Source of the DNA: REEB506 sp049317545
Lineage (GTDB): Bacteria; Pseudomonadota; Alphaproteobacteria; Caulobacterales; Aquidulcibacteraceae
Assembly: GCA_049317545.1 (NCBI GenBank)
Contig: JBMOIB010000012.1
Coordinates: 1 to 39,592, forward strand
Direction of reading: 5' to 3'
DNA length: 39,592 bases
Shown: positions 9,923-19,759 of the stretch, piece by piece
How the letters are laid out: each line of letters starts with the position of its first letter
Position numbering within the stretch: the stretch's first letter is position 1
Made by a program: the position numbers and the translations under genes
Notes under the pieces: model-generated
The model's database searches: none
What the model was told of the DNA's origin: nothing
Seen by the model: the letters and a program-made list of their open reading frames with translations, nothing else

Positions 9923-10762
9923 TCACATGGCGTCGAGGCCAATGTCGAGAGCCGGCGCAGAGTGCGTCAGCGCGCCGACCGAAATCACGTCGACGCCGGT
10001 CTGGGCAATCGCGCGCACGGTCGCAAGCGAGACCCCGCCGGAGGCTTCGAGCACCGCTCGTCCCTTGGCGTGCGCGACCGCCTCTGCGAGGTCGGCGAGG
10101 CTGAAATTGTCCAGAAGAACAACGTCGGGCCCGCAGGCGAGCGCCGCCTCCAGCTGATCGAGCCCGTCGACCTCGACTTCAATCACCGCCATGTGCCCGG
10201 CGTGCGCGCGCGCCATCGCAAGCGCCGCTTCGATCCCGCCGGCGGCGGCGATGTGATTGTCCTTCACGAGCACCGCGTCACCGAGACCAAAGCGATGCGG
10301 CCAGCCGCCGCCCGCAGTCACTGCGGCCTTCTGCACCGCGCGCAGGCCCGGCAGAGTCTTGCGCGTCGCGGCGATCCGCGCGTCTGTGCCCTCGACGGCG
10401 TCGACAAAGGCGCGTGTGAGCGTGGCGATCCCGCTCAAATGGGTCAGAAAGTTGAGCGCGGTGCGCTCGGCGGCCAGCACCGACGCGGCCGGTCCCTCGA
10501 CGGTCGCGAGCGCAGCGCCGGGCGCCAATGCGGCGCCGTCGGCGACGTGTGCGGTGAAGACGATCGCCGGGTCGACCAGAGCGCAGGCGAGCGCTGCGCA
10601 GTCCAGGCCTGCTGCAACGCCGGCGGAACGCGCGGCGAAGCGGCCGGAAAAGCGGGCGCTGGGCGAAAGCAGCCCGCCTGTCACGTCGCCGGCGAGGCCG
10701 AAGTCCTCGACGAGCGCAGCGCGCACGATCGGCTCGAGAATGATGCGGGGAAGGGCGGTCAT
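9923..10762 (-). CDS. nadC: Quinolinate phosphoribosyltransferase (nicotinate-nucleotide diphosphorylase, carboxylating)
   Basis: 279 residues. It converts quinolinate and PRPP to nicotinate mononucleotide with loss of CO2, the third step of de novo NAD synthesis. The substrate-binding segments are intact: ATRKTLPGLR, GGGWPHRFGLGDAVLVKDNH, IEVEVDG, LLDN, LEASGGV and the C-terminal ISVGALTHSAPALDIGLD. Its ATG overlaps the nadB stop by 4 bp, indicating translational coupling. Confidence 0.95.
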   Translation of the reverse strand: MTALPRIILEPIVRAALVEDFGLAGDVTGGLLSPSARFSGRFAARSAGVAAGLDCAALACALVDPAIVFTAHVADGAALAPGAALATVEGPAASVLAAERTALNFLTHLSGIATLTRAFVDAVEGTDARIAATRKTLPGLRAVQKAAVTAGGGWPHRFGLGDAVLVKDNHIAAAGGIEAALAMARAHAGHMAVIEVEVDGLDQLEAALACGPDVVLLDNFSLADLAEAVAHAKGRAVLEASGGVSLATVRAIAQTGVDVISVGALTHSAPALDIGLDAM

Positions 10763-12285
10763 GGGACGGAGAGCTCCAGCGCGCGCAGCGTGAGGAAGGT
10801 GCGTTTCGGAGTGTCTTCCGCATGCGGATGATCAGGCGCCCAATGCCCGCCGCGGCTCTCCAGCCGGCGCGCGGCGCCCTCGGTGACGAAGGCGGCGGCG
10901 AGGAGATCGTTGGCCGGACCGAAGCGGGCGATAAGGGCGCGCACGCCGTCCCGCGCGGCTTGTCGATCGGCGCCGTCGCGTTCAACGCCGCAATGCGTTT
11001 GCATCAACGCGCGCAGTTCGGCGCGCGCATCGGCGGAAATCTCCGGTGGCGCGTCGCCTGCGCCGGCGTCTGGAGCCAGGCCAGACTCCTCGCGCAGCCG
11101 TTCGGCGCAGCGCTTCGCGAAAACGACCGATTCCAAGAGCGAATTCGACGCCAGCCGATTGGCGCCATGAGCGCCGGTCGACGCGCATTCGCCGACGGCG
11201 CTGAGGCCTGCGACGGTTGTGCGGGCCCACAGATCAGTGACGATCCCGCCCATGTGGTAGTGCGCCGCCGGCGCGACCGGGATCGGCGCGACGCGTGGGT
11301 CGAGACCGGCGCCCATGCAGGCCGCGAAGACGGTCGGGAAATGATCCGGAAACGCGGCGCCTACGGCCGCGCGGCAATCGAGGAAGGCGCCGGCGCCGGC
11401 GCGGATCTGGCTGGCGATGGCGCGCGCCACGACGTCGCGCGCGGCGAGGTCGCCGCGTGGGTCGAAGGCCGCCATGAACGGGGCGCCCGTGCGGTCGACA
11501 AGGCGTGCGCCTTCGCCGCGCAGGGCTTCGGTGGCGAGTGGCGCCGGATCGCGGCCGATGTCGATTGCGGTGGGATGAAACTGCACGAATTCCGGATCGC
11601 CGATCAGCGCGCCGAGACGCGCGGCCATCGCCAGGCCGCCGCCGAGGGCGGTTGCGGGATTGGTCGTCACCCGCCAGAGCCCGCCGATCCCGCCGGTGGC
11701 GAGCACGACGTCGCGGGCGCGCAAACGCACAAGGCGCCCGTCGCCATCCCTGCAGATGATCCCGGCCGCTGCGCCGTCCGCGCCCCGCAACAGCGCAACG
11801 GCCCGCAGGCCTTCCACGACGTCGATGTGCGCGGCGCTGCGCACTGCCGCGGCGATCGCGTCCATGATCGCCTTGCCGGCGAGATCCCCCGCGACGCGCG
11901 CCACGCGCGGACGCGAGTGCGCGGCCTCCAGGCTCAGGCGCAGGGCGCCGTCGGGGCTCGCATCGAAGGGGACGCCGAGTTCGATGAGGTCGCGCACGCG
12001 CGCGGGGCCGTCGTCGGCGATGAGGCGGGCGACGACCGGATCGACGAGGCCGGCGCCGGCGGCGATCGTATCGGCGGCGTGCAGGGCCGGATCGTCGTCG
12101 GCGGCGAGCGCAGCCGCGAGCCCGCCCTGCGCCCAAGCGCTCGCCGAGCCGGCGCCCAGCGGCGTCGGCGCAACCACAAGCGCGCGTCGGGGCGCCATCT
12201 TGAGGGCGAGGAAAAGCCCGGCCAATCCGGCGCCGACGATCACCGCCGCATCTTCCGGAACCGGACGATCAAGGATTTCGGTCAC
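10759..12285 (-). CDS. nadB: L-aspartate oxidase
   Basis: 508 residues, FAD flavoprotein of the succinate dehydrogenase/fumarate reductase family, oxidising aspartate to iminoaspartate for NadA. FAD motif VIVGAGLAGLFLALKM near residue 15; later FVQFHPTAIDI, ALRGEGARLVDRTG, AAHYHMGGIVTDLWART and GANRLASNSLLE, all typical of NadB. It overlaps nadC (4 bp) and the preceding secreted-protein gene (4 bp), so the order nadA-x-x-nadB-nadC is one transcription unit. Confidence 0.94.
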   Translation of the reverse strand: MTEILDRPVPEDAAVIVGAGLAGLFLALKMAPRRALVVAPTPLGAGSASAWAQGGLAAALAADDDPALHAADTIAAGAGLVDPVVARLIADDGPARVRDLIELGVPFDASPDGALRLSLEAAHSRPRVARVAGDLAGKAIMDAIAAAVRSAAHIDVVEGLRAVALLRGADGAAAGIICRDGDGRLVRLRARDVVLATGGIGGLWRVTTNPATALGGGLAMAARLGALIGDPEFVQFHPTAIDIGRDPAPLATEALRGEGARLVDRTGAPFMAAFDPRGDLAARDVVARAIASQIRAGAGAFLDCRAAVGAAFPDHFPTVFAACMGAGLDPRVAPIPVAPAAHYHMGGIVTDLWARTTVAGLSAVGECASTGAHGANRLASNSLLESVVFAKRCAERLREESGLAPDAGAGDAPPEISADARAELRALMQTHCGVERDGADRQAARDGVRALIARFGPANDLLAAAFVTEGAARRLESRGGHWAPDHPHAEDTPKRTFLTLRALELSVP

Positions 12286-12707
12286 GACGTCAGCGCGACC
12301 TTCCGGCTGAACACGACCGGCGCGGCATGGACGGAATTCATGACGCCGCGCATTTCGTCAGGCGCGACGATCGTCAAGGAGAAGTCATCTGCCTTATAAG
12401 ACATCCCGTCCGACCAGGTCACCTTGCTGGTCATCGCAACGCCGGTCGTTCCGGTGCGGACGATCGTGCATGTCTGTTTCGCGCGCGCTAACCAGGACCG
12501 GCAGGTTTCGCGTGCGTCGAACGTGCAGGACAGACTCGCCGGCGGCTTGCCTGCGGCGATGGTCATTTCGCCCTCGAGCACGCACCCTGGCCCATAGGCG
12601 GCCGTCTTGAACGCCCAGCGCCCGACGAGCGGGTCCTGCGCGGGTTTGGCCGCCGCCGCTCCCGCCAGCGCGGCGGCGAGCGCCAGAACGAGGCGCACGC
12701 GCTTCAC
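12282..12707 (-). CDS. Secreted protein of unknown function, second of a tandem paralog pair
   Basis: 141 residues from GTG 12707. The signal peptide (VKRVRLVLALAAALAGAAAA) predicts export. The mature part starts KPAQDPLVGRWAFKTAAYG and has four cysteines (GPGC, LSC, ETC, QTC) and a C-terminal half with WSDGMSYKADDFSLTIV. It aligns along its whole length with the upstream gene product: the AKPA leader end, the DPxxGxWAFxTA motif, the G-E-M-x-I segment, the ETC/TETC cysteine, DDxxLTIV and a closing APVxFxR. The start overlaps the preceding gene by 4 bp and the stop overlaps nadB by 4 bp. I do not recognise the family. The repeated cysteines suggest disulfides in the periplasm. Confidence 0.72.
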   Translation of the reverse strand: MKRVRLVLALAAALAGAAAAKPAQDPLVGRWAFKTAAYGPGCVLEGEMTIAAGKPPASLSCTFDARETCRSWLARAKQTCTIVRTGTTGVAMTSKVTWSDGMSYKADDFSLTIVAPDEMRGVMNSVHAAPVVFSRKVALTS

Positions 12708-13144
12708 GAGATCGCCCCAACGCCGCGATAGAAGGTCACCGGCGCGATGTCGGCGGAGCGCAGTTCGCCGATCATCTTGCTGGAATCGACGATCGTCAGC
12801 GCCCAGTCGTCGGGTGCGTACGGCACGTCGGCCGGCGAGAGCTTTTCGATCTTCGCCGTCACCGTCAGTTTCGCGCCGTCCTTCACCGCCGTGCATGATT
12901 GGTCGGCGCGCACCTTGAATGAAGGGCAGGTTTCGGTTGCCACAAAGCTGCACAGATAGCGGTTCGCCGCTGCGCCTGCGCGGATCGACATTTCGCCGCG
13001 CATCTTGCAGCCGCCCTTGTAGGGCGCTGTTTCGAATGCCCACGCGCCCAGAACGGGATCGCGCGCAGCGGGCTTGGCCGCGGCGGGCGAGGCGGCGGCC
13101 AGTCCAGACAGGGCTACGGCAATCGCCAGAAATTCAGCGCGCAT
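12704..13144 (-). CDS. Secreted protein of unknown function, first of a tandem paralog pair
   Basis: 146 residues from ATG 13144 (GGAGG five bases upstream; an ATG three bases earlier is equally in frame). N-terminal signal peptide MRAEFLAIAVALSGLAAASP, then DPVLGAWAFETAPYKGGC and four cysteines (GGC, YLC, TETC, QSC) at positions corresponding to those of the downstream paralog. Near the end are DDWALTIVDSSKMIGELRSA and APVTFYR. It lies 26 bp after nadA and overlaps its paralog by 4 bp. The G-x-W-x-F start of the mature domain recalls small beta-barrel or lipocalin-like proteins of the DUF/META type, but this is only a resemblance. Confidence 0.72.
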   Translation of the reverse strand: MRAEFLAIAVALSGLAAASPAAAKPAARDPVLGAWAFETAPYKGGCKMRGEMSIRAGAAANRYLCSFVATETCPSFKVRADQSCTAVKDGAKLTVTAKIEKLSPADVPYAPDDWALTIVDSSKMIGELRSADIAPVTFYRGVGAIS

Positions 13145-13170
13145 CATGTCCTCCGGTTCGGAGACGACGC

Positions 13171-14328
13171 CTAGATCAGCTCCACGGCGACTTCGCGGCG
13201 GCCGACCTCGAAATCCAGCGGGCGCTCGGTCTTCGGCAAAGCGAGCATACGGTCGATCGCCTGCTTGGCGCGCACGCGGACGTCCTCGGGGACCTCCACA
13301 ACGTGGCGGTGCTCCACCAGGGCGTCGTAGATCGCTTCCAGCGAAATGCGCTTCATGTGCGGGCACAAATTGCACGGTTTGACGAAGTCCGTGCCAGGCG
13401 AGGTCGCGGCCACGTTGTCGCTCATCGAGCATTCGGTGAGCAGCACGACTTTGCCCGGCGCCTTGTCCTTCACGTAGGCCGCAAGCGCGGCGGTCGAGCC
13501 GGCGTAATCGGCCGCGGCGAGCACGTCCTGCGGGCATTCCGGATGGGCGAGCACAACGATTCCCGGGTGGGCGACGCGCAATTCGGCGACGTCCTCGGCG
13601 GTGAAGCGCTCATGGACTTCGCAGCGGCCCTTCCAGGCGATGATCTTCACCGACGTCATCGTCGCGACGTTTCGCGCGAGGTACTCGTCCGGGATCAGAA
13701 TGACGCGATCGACGCCCCATTCCTTGGCCGCCCATTCAACGACCTGCACGGCGTTCGACGACGTGCAGGTGACGTCGCTCTCGGCCTTCACGTCGGCCGA
13801 GGTGTTGACGTAGGTGACGATCGGCACGCCGGGATAGCGCTGCCGGATCAGTCGCACATCAGCGCCCGTGATCGAGGCGGCGAGCGAGCAGCCGGCGCGC
13901 AGGTCCGGGATCAGCACGGTCTTTTCCGGCGCCAAGATCTTCGACGTCTCGGCCATGAAGTGCACGCCCGCCTGCACGATCATCGCCGCGTCGGTCTTGG
14001 CCGCCTCGCGCGCGAGCTGCAGGGAATCTCCGCGGAAATCGCCCACGCAATGGAAGATCTCGGCGGTCATGTAATTGTGCGCGAGGATTACGGCGTTCTT
14101 TTCGCGCTTCAGCCGGTTGATCGCTGCGATCAGCGGCGCATAGACCGGCCATTCGATCGCCGGCACGACGTGGCGCACGCGCTCATAGAGCGCGTCCGTC
14201 TCGGCTTTGACGGCGGCGTCATAGACGAGCCCGCGGCGGCCAGCGGCGTCGCGCGGGCCGTTCGGAGCCGGGGTTCGCGGCGCGCAGCCGTCGCCATGGA
14301 TGAGGGGCGCTTCGATAATGCGAGCCAT
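13171..14328 (-). CDS. nadA: Quinolinate synthase
   Basis: 385 residues. It condenses iminoaspartate with dihydroxyacetone phosphate to quinolinate using an oxygen-sensitive [4Fe-4S] cluster. Recognisable: KNAVILAHNYMTAEIFHCVGD, GVHFMAETSKILAPEKTVLIPD, TYVNTSADVKAESDVTCTSSNAV and CNLCPHMKRISLEAI. Likely cluster cysteines are near residues 147 (AGCSLA), 265 (HPEC) and 322 (CNLC). The ATG at 14328 has AGGAG six bases upstream. An N-terminal extension of about 40 residues precedes the catalytic core. It is the first gene of the nad operon. Confidence 0.95.
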   Translation of the reverse strand: MARIIEAPLIHGDGCAPRTPAPNGPRDAAGRRGLVYDAAVKAETDALYERVRHVVPAIEWPVYAPLIAAINRLKREKNAVILAHNYMTAEIFHCVGDFRGDSLQLAREAAKTDAAMIVQAGVHFMAETSKILAPEKTVLIPDLRAGCSLAASITGADVRLIRQRYPGVPIVTYVNTSADVKAESDVTCTSSNAVQVVEWAAKEWGVDRVILIPDEYLARNVATMTSVKIIAWKGRCEVHERFTAEDVAELRVAHPGIVVLAHPECPQDVLAAADYAGSTAALAAYVKDKAPGKVVLLTECSMSDNVAATSPGTDFVKPCNLCPHMKRISLEAIYDALVEHRHVVEVPEDVRVRAKQAIDRMLALPKTERPLDFEVGRREVAVELI

Positions 14329-14339
14329 CGCGAACTCCT

Positions 14340-14358
14340 TATGCTCAAATGGAGCATA
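14340..14358. promoter_or_regulatory. nadA operator copy 2 (TATGCT-N7-AGCATA)
   Basis: TATGCT (14340-14345), seven bases, AGCATA (14353-14358); the innermost pair extends the arms to 7 bp (TATGCTC/GAGCATA). It sits immediately upstream of the nadA ribosome binding site (AGGAG at 14339-14335 on the minus strand). The same 19-bp architecture recurs at 14405-14423. In RNA it could also form a hairpin next to the Shine-Dalgarno. Confidence 0.6.
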
Positions 14359-14403
14359 TCTTGGTCGGCGATACAGAGCGGACCGGCCCCTCCGCATCGC
14401 CAC

Positions 14404-14424
14404 TTATGCTACTTATGAGCATAA
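14404..14424. promoter_or_regulatory. nadA operator copy 1 (TATGCT-N7-AGCATA)
   Basis: TTATGCT (14404-14410), seven bases, AGCATAA (14418-14424), a perfect 7-bp inverted repeat with the same core as the copy at 14340-14358. It begins about 9 bp downstream of the -10 box of the nadA promoter, so a bound protein would cover the transcription start, the usual place for a repressor. Centre-to-centre distance to the other copy is 65 bp. Confidence 0.65.
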
Positions 14425-14432
14425 GGAGGCTT

Positions 14433-14460
14433 AATATAGACCTTGGCAGACGCCCGGCAA
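14433..14460 (-). promoter_or_regulatory. Sigma-70-type promoter of the nadA operon
   Basis: On the minus strand TTGCCG (14460-14455), 16-bp spacer, TATATT (14438-14433). It lies in a locally AT-rich stretch, directly ahead of operator copy 1, and would give a nadA leader of about 95 bases. Confidence 0.5.
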
Positions 14461-14531
14461 GGGAAATCGAATCGGGGCGCCCAAGGCTAAGGATGTTTTC
14501 ATCAACCCCGGCGATCGCGGCCGACGGTCGG

Positions 14532-14804
14532 TCAACCGACGACCTTGTAGACCCCGCTCGCAGTCATCAGCCGGCGTCCGTCAGCGCCGGCGAGGTCGGC
14601 TTCGGCGAACACGAGGCTCTTGGTCGCCCGCACGATCCGCACCGTCGCCGCCTGCGGCTCGCCAGCCGCCGGGCGGGCGAGCAGGTCGGCGGTCACGGAC
14701 ACCAGCATCGTCTCCTTGCCCGCCGCCGCGCGGGTTTCCGCGGCGAGGGCGCGCGCGAGGGTGAGCGCCATGAGCGCGTCGACTTCGGAAGCGTCAGCGT
14801 TCAC
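14532..14804 (-). CDS. Short hotdog (PaaI-like) thioesterase-related protein
   Basis: 90 residues from GTG 14804, which overlaps the stop of the dehalogenase gene by 4 bp. The C-terminal half (SVTADLLARPAAG, AATVRIVRATKSLVFAEADL, GRRLMTASGVYKVV) reads like the strands of a PaaI/4HBT hotdog fold. Ahead of it is only one helix (EVDALMALTLARALAAE); the usual N-terminal strands and the HGG active-site motif of PaaI proteins are missing. It is either a truncated thioesterase, a non-catalytic hotdog, or a divergent small version. The coupling to the dehalogenase and TetR genes suggests a shared substrate pathway. Confidence 0.65.
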   Translation of the reverse strand: MNADASEVDALMALTLARALAAETRAAAGKETMLVSVTADLLARPAAGEPQAATVRIVRATKSLVFAEADLAGADGRRLMTASGVYKVVG

Positions 14805-15706
14805 GGCGCGTCTCCGAACGCGGCCAGGGCCGCCGCGGCGATGCGTTCGCCCCATTCCTGCACGAAATGGCCGCCGCCCTCGATCTCGAGGGGCGCCGGC
14901 GCGCCGTGGATATGGGCGCGGAGATCGGCCATCACGCCGGGCCCGAGCACCGGATCGGCCATGCCGACGGCGGCGAATGTCGGTCCGCGCCAGCTGGTCG
15001 ACCACCAATCGCGCGCGGCACGGCTCAACACCGCGAACGGATCGTCGGGGCTGGTCGGCACCAGTTGCGGGAAACGGCGCACGCCGGCTTTGAAGCGCAC
15101 ATCAGGGAAGGGCGCGTCATAGGCGGCGATTTCAGCCTCTCGCAGATGCGGCGTCCCTCGGGCGATCAAGGCGCCGACCGGCATGTCGGGATTTTTGGCC
15201 GCATAGGCGCGCCACGCGACGAACCCCGGCGACGGATCGACGCCGATCGCCAAGGTCGTGTTCATGACCAGAAGGCGCTCAATCCGGTCAGGGATGTCCA
15301 TCGGCAGCGTCAGGCCGAGCAAGCCGCCCCAGTCCTGAATCACCAGCGTGACGCGCTGCAGGTCGAGGCGCTCGATGAAGCGCAGCAGGAAGCGGCGATG
15401 GAAGTCGGTCGTATAGACCGCGTCGTCCATCGGTTTGTCGGATCGTCCGAACCCGAACAGATCGGGCGCGACGACGCGCGCGCCGGACGCCAGGAACGGC
15501 GGGATCATCCGGCGATAGAGGTAGGACCAGGACGGCTCGCCGTGCAGGCAAAGAAAGGTATGGCGCGCGTCGCGCGGGCCCTCGTCGACGAACGCGGCGC
15601 GCAGGCCGACGAACCCGTCGAGGTCGTCGAGATAATGCGGCGCATAGGGCCAGTCGGGAAGATCGAGGAAGCGATCCTCGGGTGTGCGCAGGGCGGCGAT
15701 GGTCAT
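14801..15706 (-). CDS. Haloalkane dehalogenase, HLD-I (DhlA-like)
   Basis: 301 residues, alpha/beta-hydrolase that hydrolyses carbon-halogen bonds. The residues that define the DhlA branch are in place: oxyanion HGEPSWSYLYR, nucleophile Asp125 in VIQDWGG with halide-binding Trp126, second halide-binding Trp165 in GFVAWRAY of the cap domain, acid Asp251 in GMADPVLGPGVM, and base His280 in GGGHFVQEWGE. FGFGRSDKP is also conserved. The similarity to DhlA across cap and core (APFPD-x6-GVRRFP) supports a true dehalogenase rather than an epoxide hydrolase. The natural substrate is unknown. It is cotranscribed with a TetR gene 9 bp upstream and a small hotdog gene downstream. Confidence 0.85.
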   Translation of the reverse strand: MTIAALRTPEDRFLDLPDWPYAPHYLDDLDGFVGLRAAFVDEGPRDARHTFLCLHGEPSWSYLYRRMIPPFLASGARVVAPDLFGFGRSDKPMDDAVYTTDFHRRFLLRFIERLDLQRVTLVIQDWGGLLGLTLPMDIPDRIERLLVMNTTLAIGVDPSPGFVAWRAYAAKNPDMPVGALIARGTPHLREAEIAAYDAPFPDVRFKAGVRRFPQLVPTSPDDPFAVLSRAARDWWSTSWRGPTFAAVGMADPVLGPGVMADLRAHIHGAPAPLEIEGGGHFVQEWGERIAAAALAAFGDAP

Positions 15707-15715
15707 GCCGGCCTT

Positions 15716-16348
15716 TTAGCGGGTTTGCAGCCCCGCGAGGAAGAGGTCGGCGTGTGCGTCGAGGAGGGCGTCGGGATCAAAGGCGGCGGCGTCGCCGCCA
15801 AGGACGTCGCGCGCGATGGCCGCCGAAACCGCCGGCGCGATCAGCAGACGCGCGGCAAGAATCGGATCGATCGGGCGGAACGCGCCGGTCGCAACCCCGC
15901 GGGCGATGATTTCGGCGACGACCGCAAGCAACGGGTCGAGCACCGCGCGTGCGTAAATGGCGCCGATCTCCGGAGCCCGGCCGCCCTCGGCGACCAGGAC
16001 CTTCAGGAACACCGGCGCGATCTCGTCGCGCAACGCCGCCTTGGCGCGCGCGATCACGGCCCGAAGCGCTTCGACCGGATCGCCGGCCGCGGCGGCGGAA
16101 ATCGCATCGATCGCGGCAAGGCTCGGTTCGGCCGCGGCGCGTACGACGCCTTCAAGCACGGCCTGCTTGGAAGCGAAGTAGACGTACAGCGTGCCTTTGC
16201 CGATGCCGGCGGCGTCGGCGATGTCTTCGATGCGCGCGCCGTCATAGCCGCGCTCTGCGAACATGCGCAGGGCCGCAGAAAGGATCGCGACTTCGCGGGC
16301 GACGCGATGCGATTTGCGCGGACGGCTGGCAACGGACTCGGCGAACAT
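15716..16348 (-). CDS. TetR-family transcriptional regulator
   Basis: 210 residues. N-terminal HTH: ILSAALRMFAERGYDGARIEDIADAAGIGKGTLYVYFASKQAVL (read across about residues 22-65), the standard TetR DNA-binding domain. The C-terminal ligand domain is Ala/Ile-rich, as in sensors of hydrophobic ligands. It is the first gene of the unit with the dehalogenase, 9 bp away, so it probably represses its own operon in response to a substrate or product. A CGACC-N4-GGTCG inverted repeat 34 bp upstream is a candidate operator. Confidence 0.88.
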   Translation of the reverse strand: MFAESVASRPRKSHRVAREVAILSAALRMFAERGYDGARIEDIADAAGIGKGTLYVYFASKQAVLEGVVRAAAEPSLAAIDAISAAAAGDPVEALRAVIARAKAALRDEIAPVFLKVLVAEGGRAPEIGAIYARAVLDPLLAVVAEIIARGVATGAFRPIDPILAARLLIAPAVSAAIARDVLGGDAAAFDPDALLDAHADLFLAGLQTR

Positions 16349-16381
16349 CGGCCCCTCCCTGAGGTGCGCATGTCGAACGCG

Positions 16382-16395
16382 CGACCATCAGGTCG
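16382..16395. promoter_or_regulatory. Inverted repeat upstream of the tetR gene, possible operator
   Basis: CGACC (16382-16386), ATCA, GGTCG (16391-16395). TetR regulators usually bind short palindromes near their own promoter, and this is the clearest one in the 110-bp gap between tetR and ppa. Arms of five bases are short enough to occur by chance in GC-rich DNA. Confidence 0.3.
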
Positions 16396-16458
16396 GGGGA
16401 TATCGTCATCCGGCGCCGGTCGTGAGTCGCGCGTCGCCCATCCCGGGCGCGCGGCGGC

Positions 16459-16995
16459 TCAGGTTTGCGACCATTTCCCGCGCTGGACGCCGAGATTGAT
16501 CCGCTCGAACGCGGCGTCGACGTCGGCCCATTCGCCGACGCTCGCGGTCTTGCCCGGCTCAAGGTCTTTGTAATGCGCGAAGAAGTGCTTGATCTGCTCG
16601 ATCAGCAACGGCGGCAGGTCAGTGAAAGTTTTCACTTCCTTGTAGAACGGGTTGAGCTTGTCCAGCGGCACCGCGAGGACCTTTTCGTCGAAGCCTTTCT
16701 CGTCGCGCATCAGCAGCACGCCGACGGGCCGGCAGCGGATCACGACGCCCGGCGCGACGGGCGTCGGCGTCACGACGAGCACGTCCACCGGATCGCCGTC
16801 TTCGGCCAGCGTGTTCGGGACGAAGCCGTAATTTGCCGGATAAATCATCGAGGTGTGAAGGAACCGATCGACGAACAACGCCCCGGAGGCGGGGTCGAGT
16901 TCGTACTTCACCGGCATGCCGCCTTGCGGGATCTCGATGAAGGCGTTGATGTCGAACGGCGGGTTCTCGCCCGGTCGGATGCGCTTGACGTCCAT
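16459..16995 (-). CDS. ppa: Inorganic pyrophosphatase, family I
   Basis: 178 residues, soluble Mg-dependent enzyme that hydrolyses PPi. Conserved IPQGGMPVKYELD, FVDRFLHTSMIYPANYGFVPNT and AEDGDPVDVLVV with the metal-binding acidic residues, then CRPVGVLLMRDEKGFDEKVLAVP. The start ATG 16995 has AGGAGAAC just upstream. It lies 46 bp downstream of the hybrid kinase and may share its transcript. Confidence 0.95.
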   Translation of the reverse strand: MDVKRIRPGENPPFDINAFIEIPQGGMPVKYELDPASGALFVDRFLHTSMIYPANYGFVPNTLAEDGDPVDVLVVTPTPVAPGVVIRCRPVGVLLMRDEKGFDEKVLAVPLDKLNPFYKEVKTFTDLPPLLIEQIKHFFAHYKDLEPGKTASVGEWADVDAAFERINLGVQRGKWSQT

Positions 16996-17041
16996 ACGAT
17001 GTTCTCCTGTCGCCCCTGCATACGCGGGACCGCAGGGAAAT

Positions 17042-19702
<2,661 letters not shown>

Positions 19703-19759
19703 GCGAGCCGAACGATAGTGCGAAACCGGTTAACAGCTCGCCTACCGGTCAGGTCGCGC

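Noticed and set aside
17017..17037. CCCTGC/GCAGGG repeat between the sensor kinase and ppa
   Set aside because: Six-bp arms in GC-rich DNA with a 12-base loop and no T-run; not distinguishable from chance.
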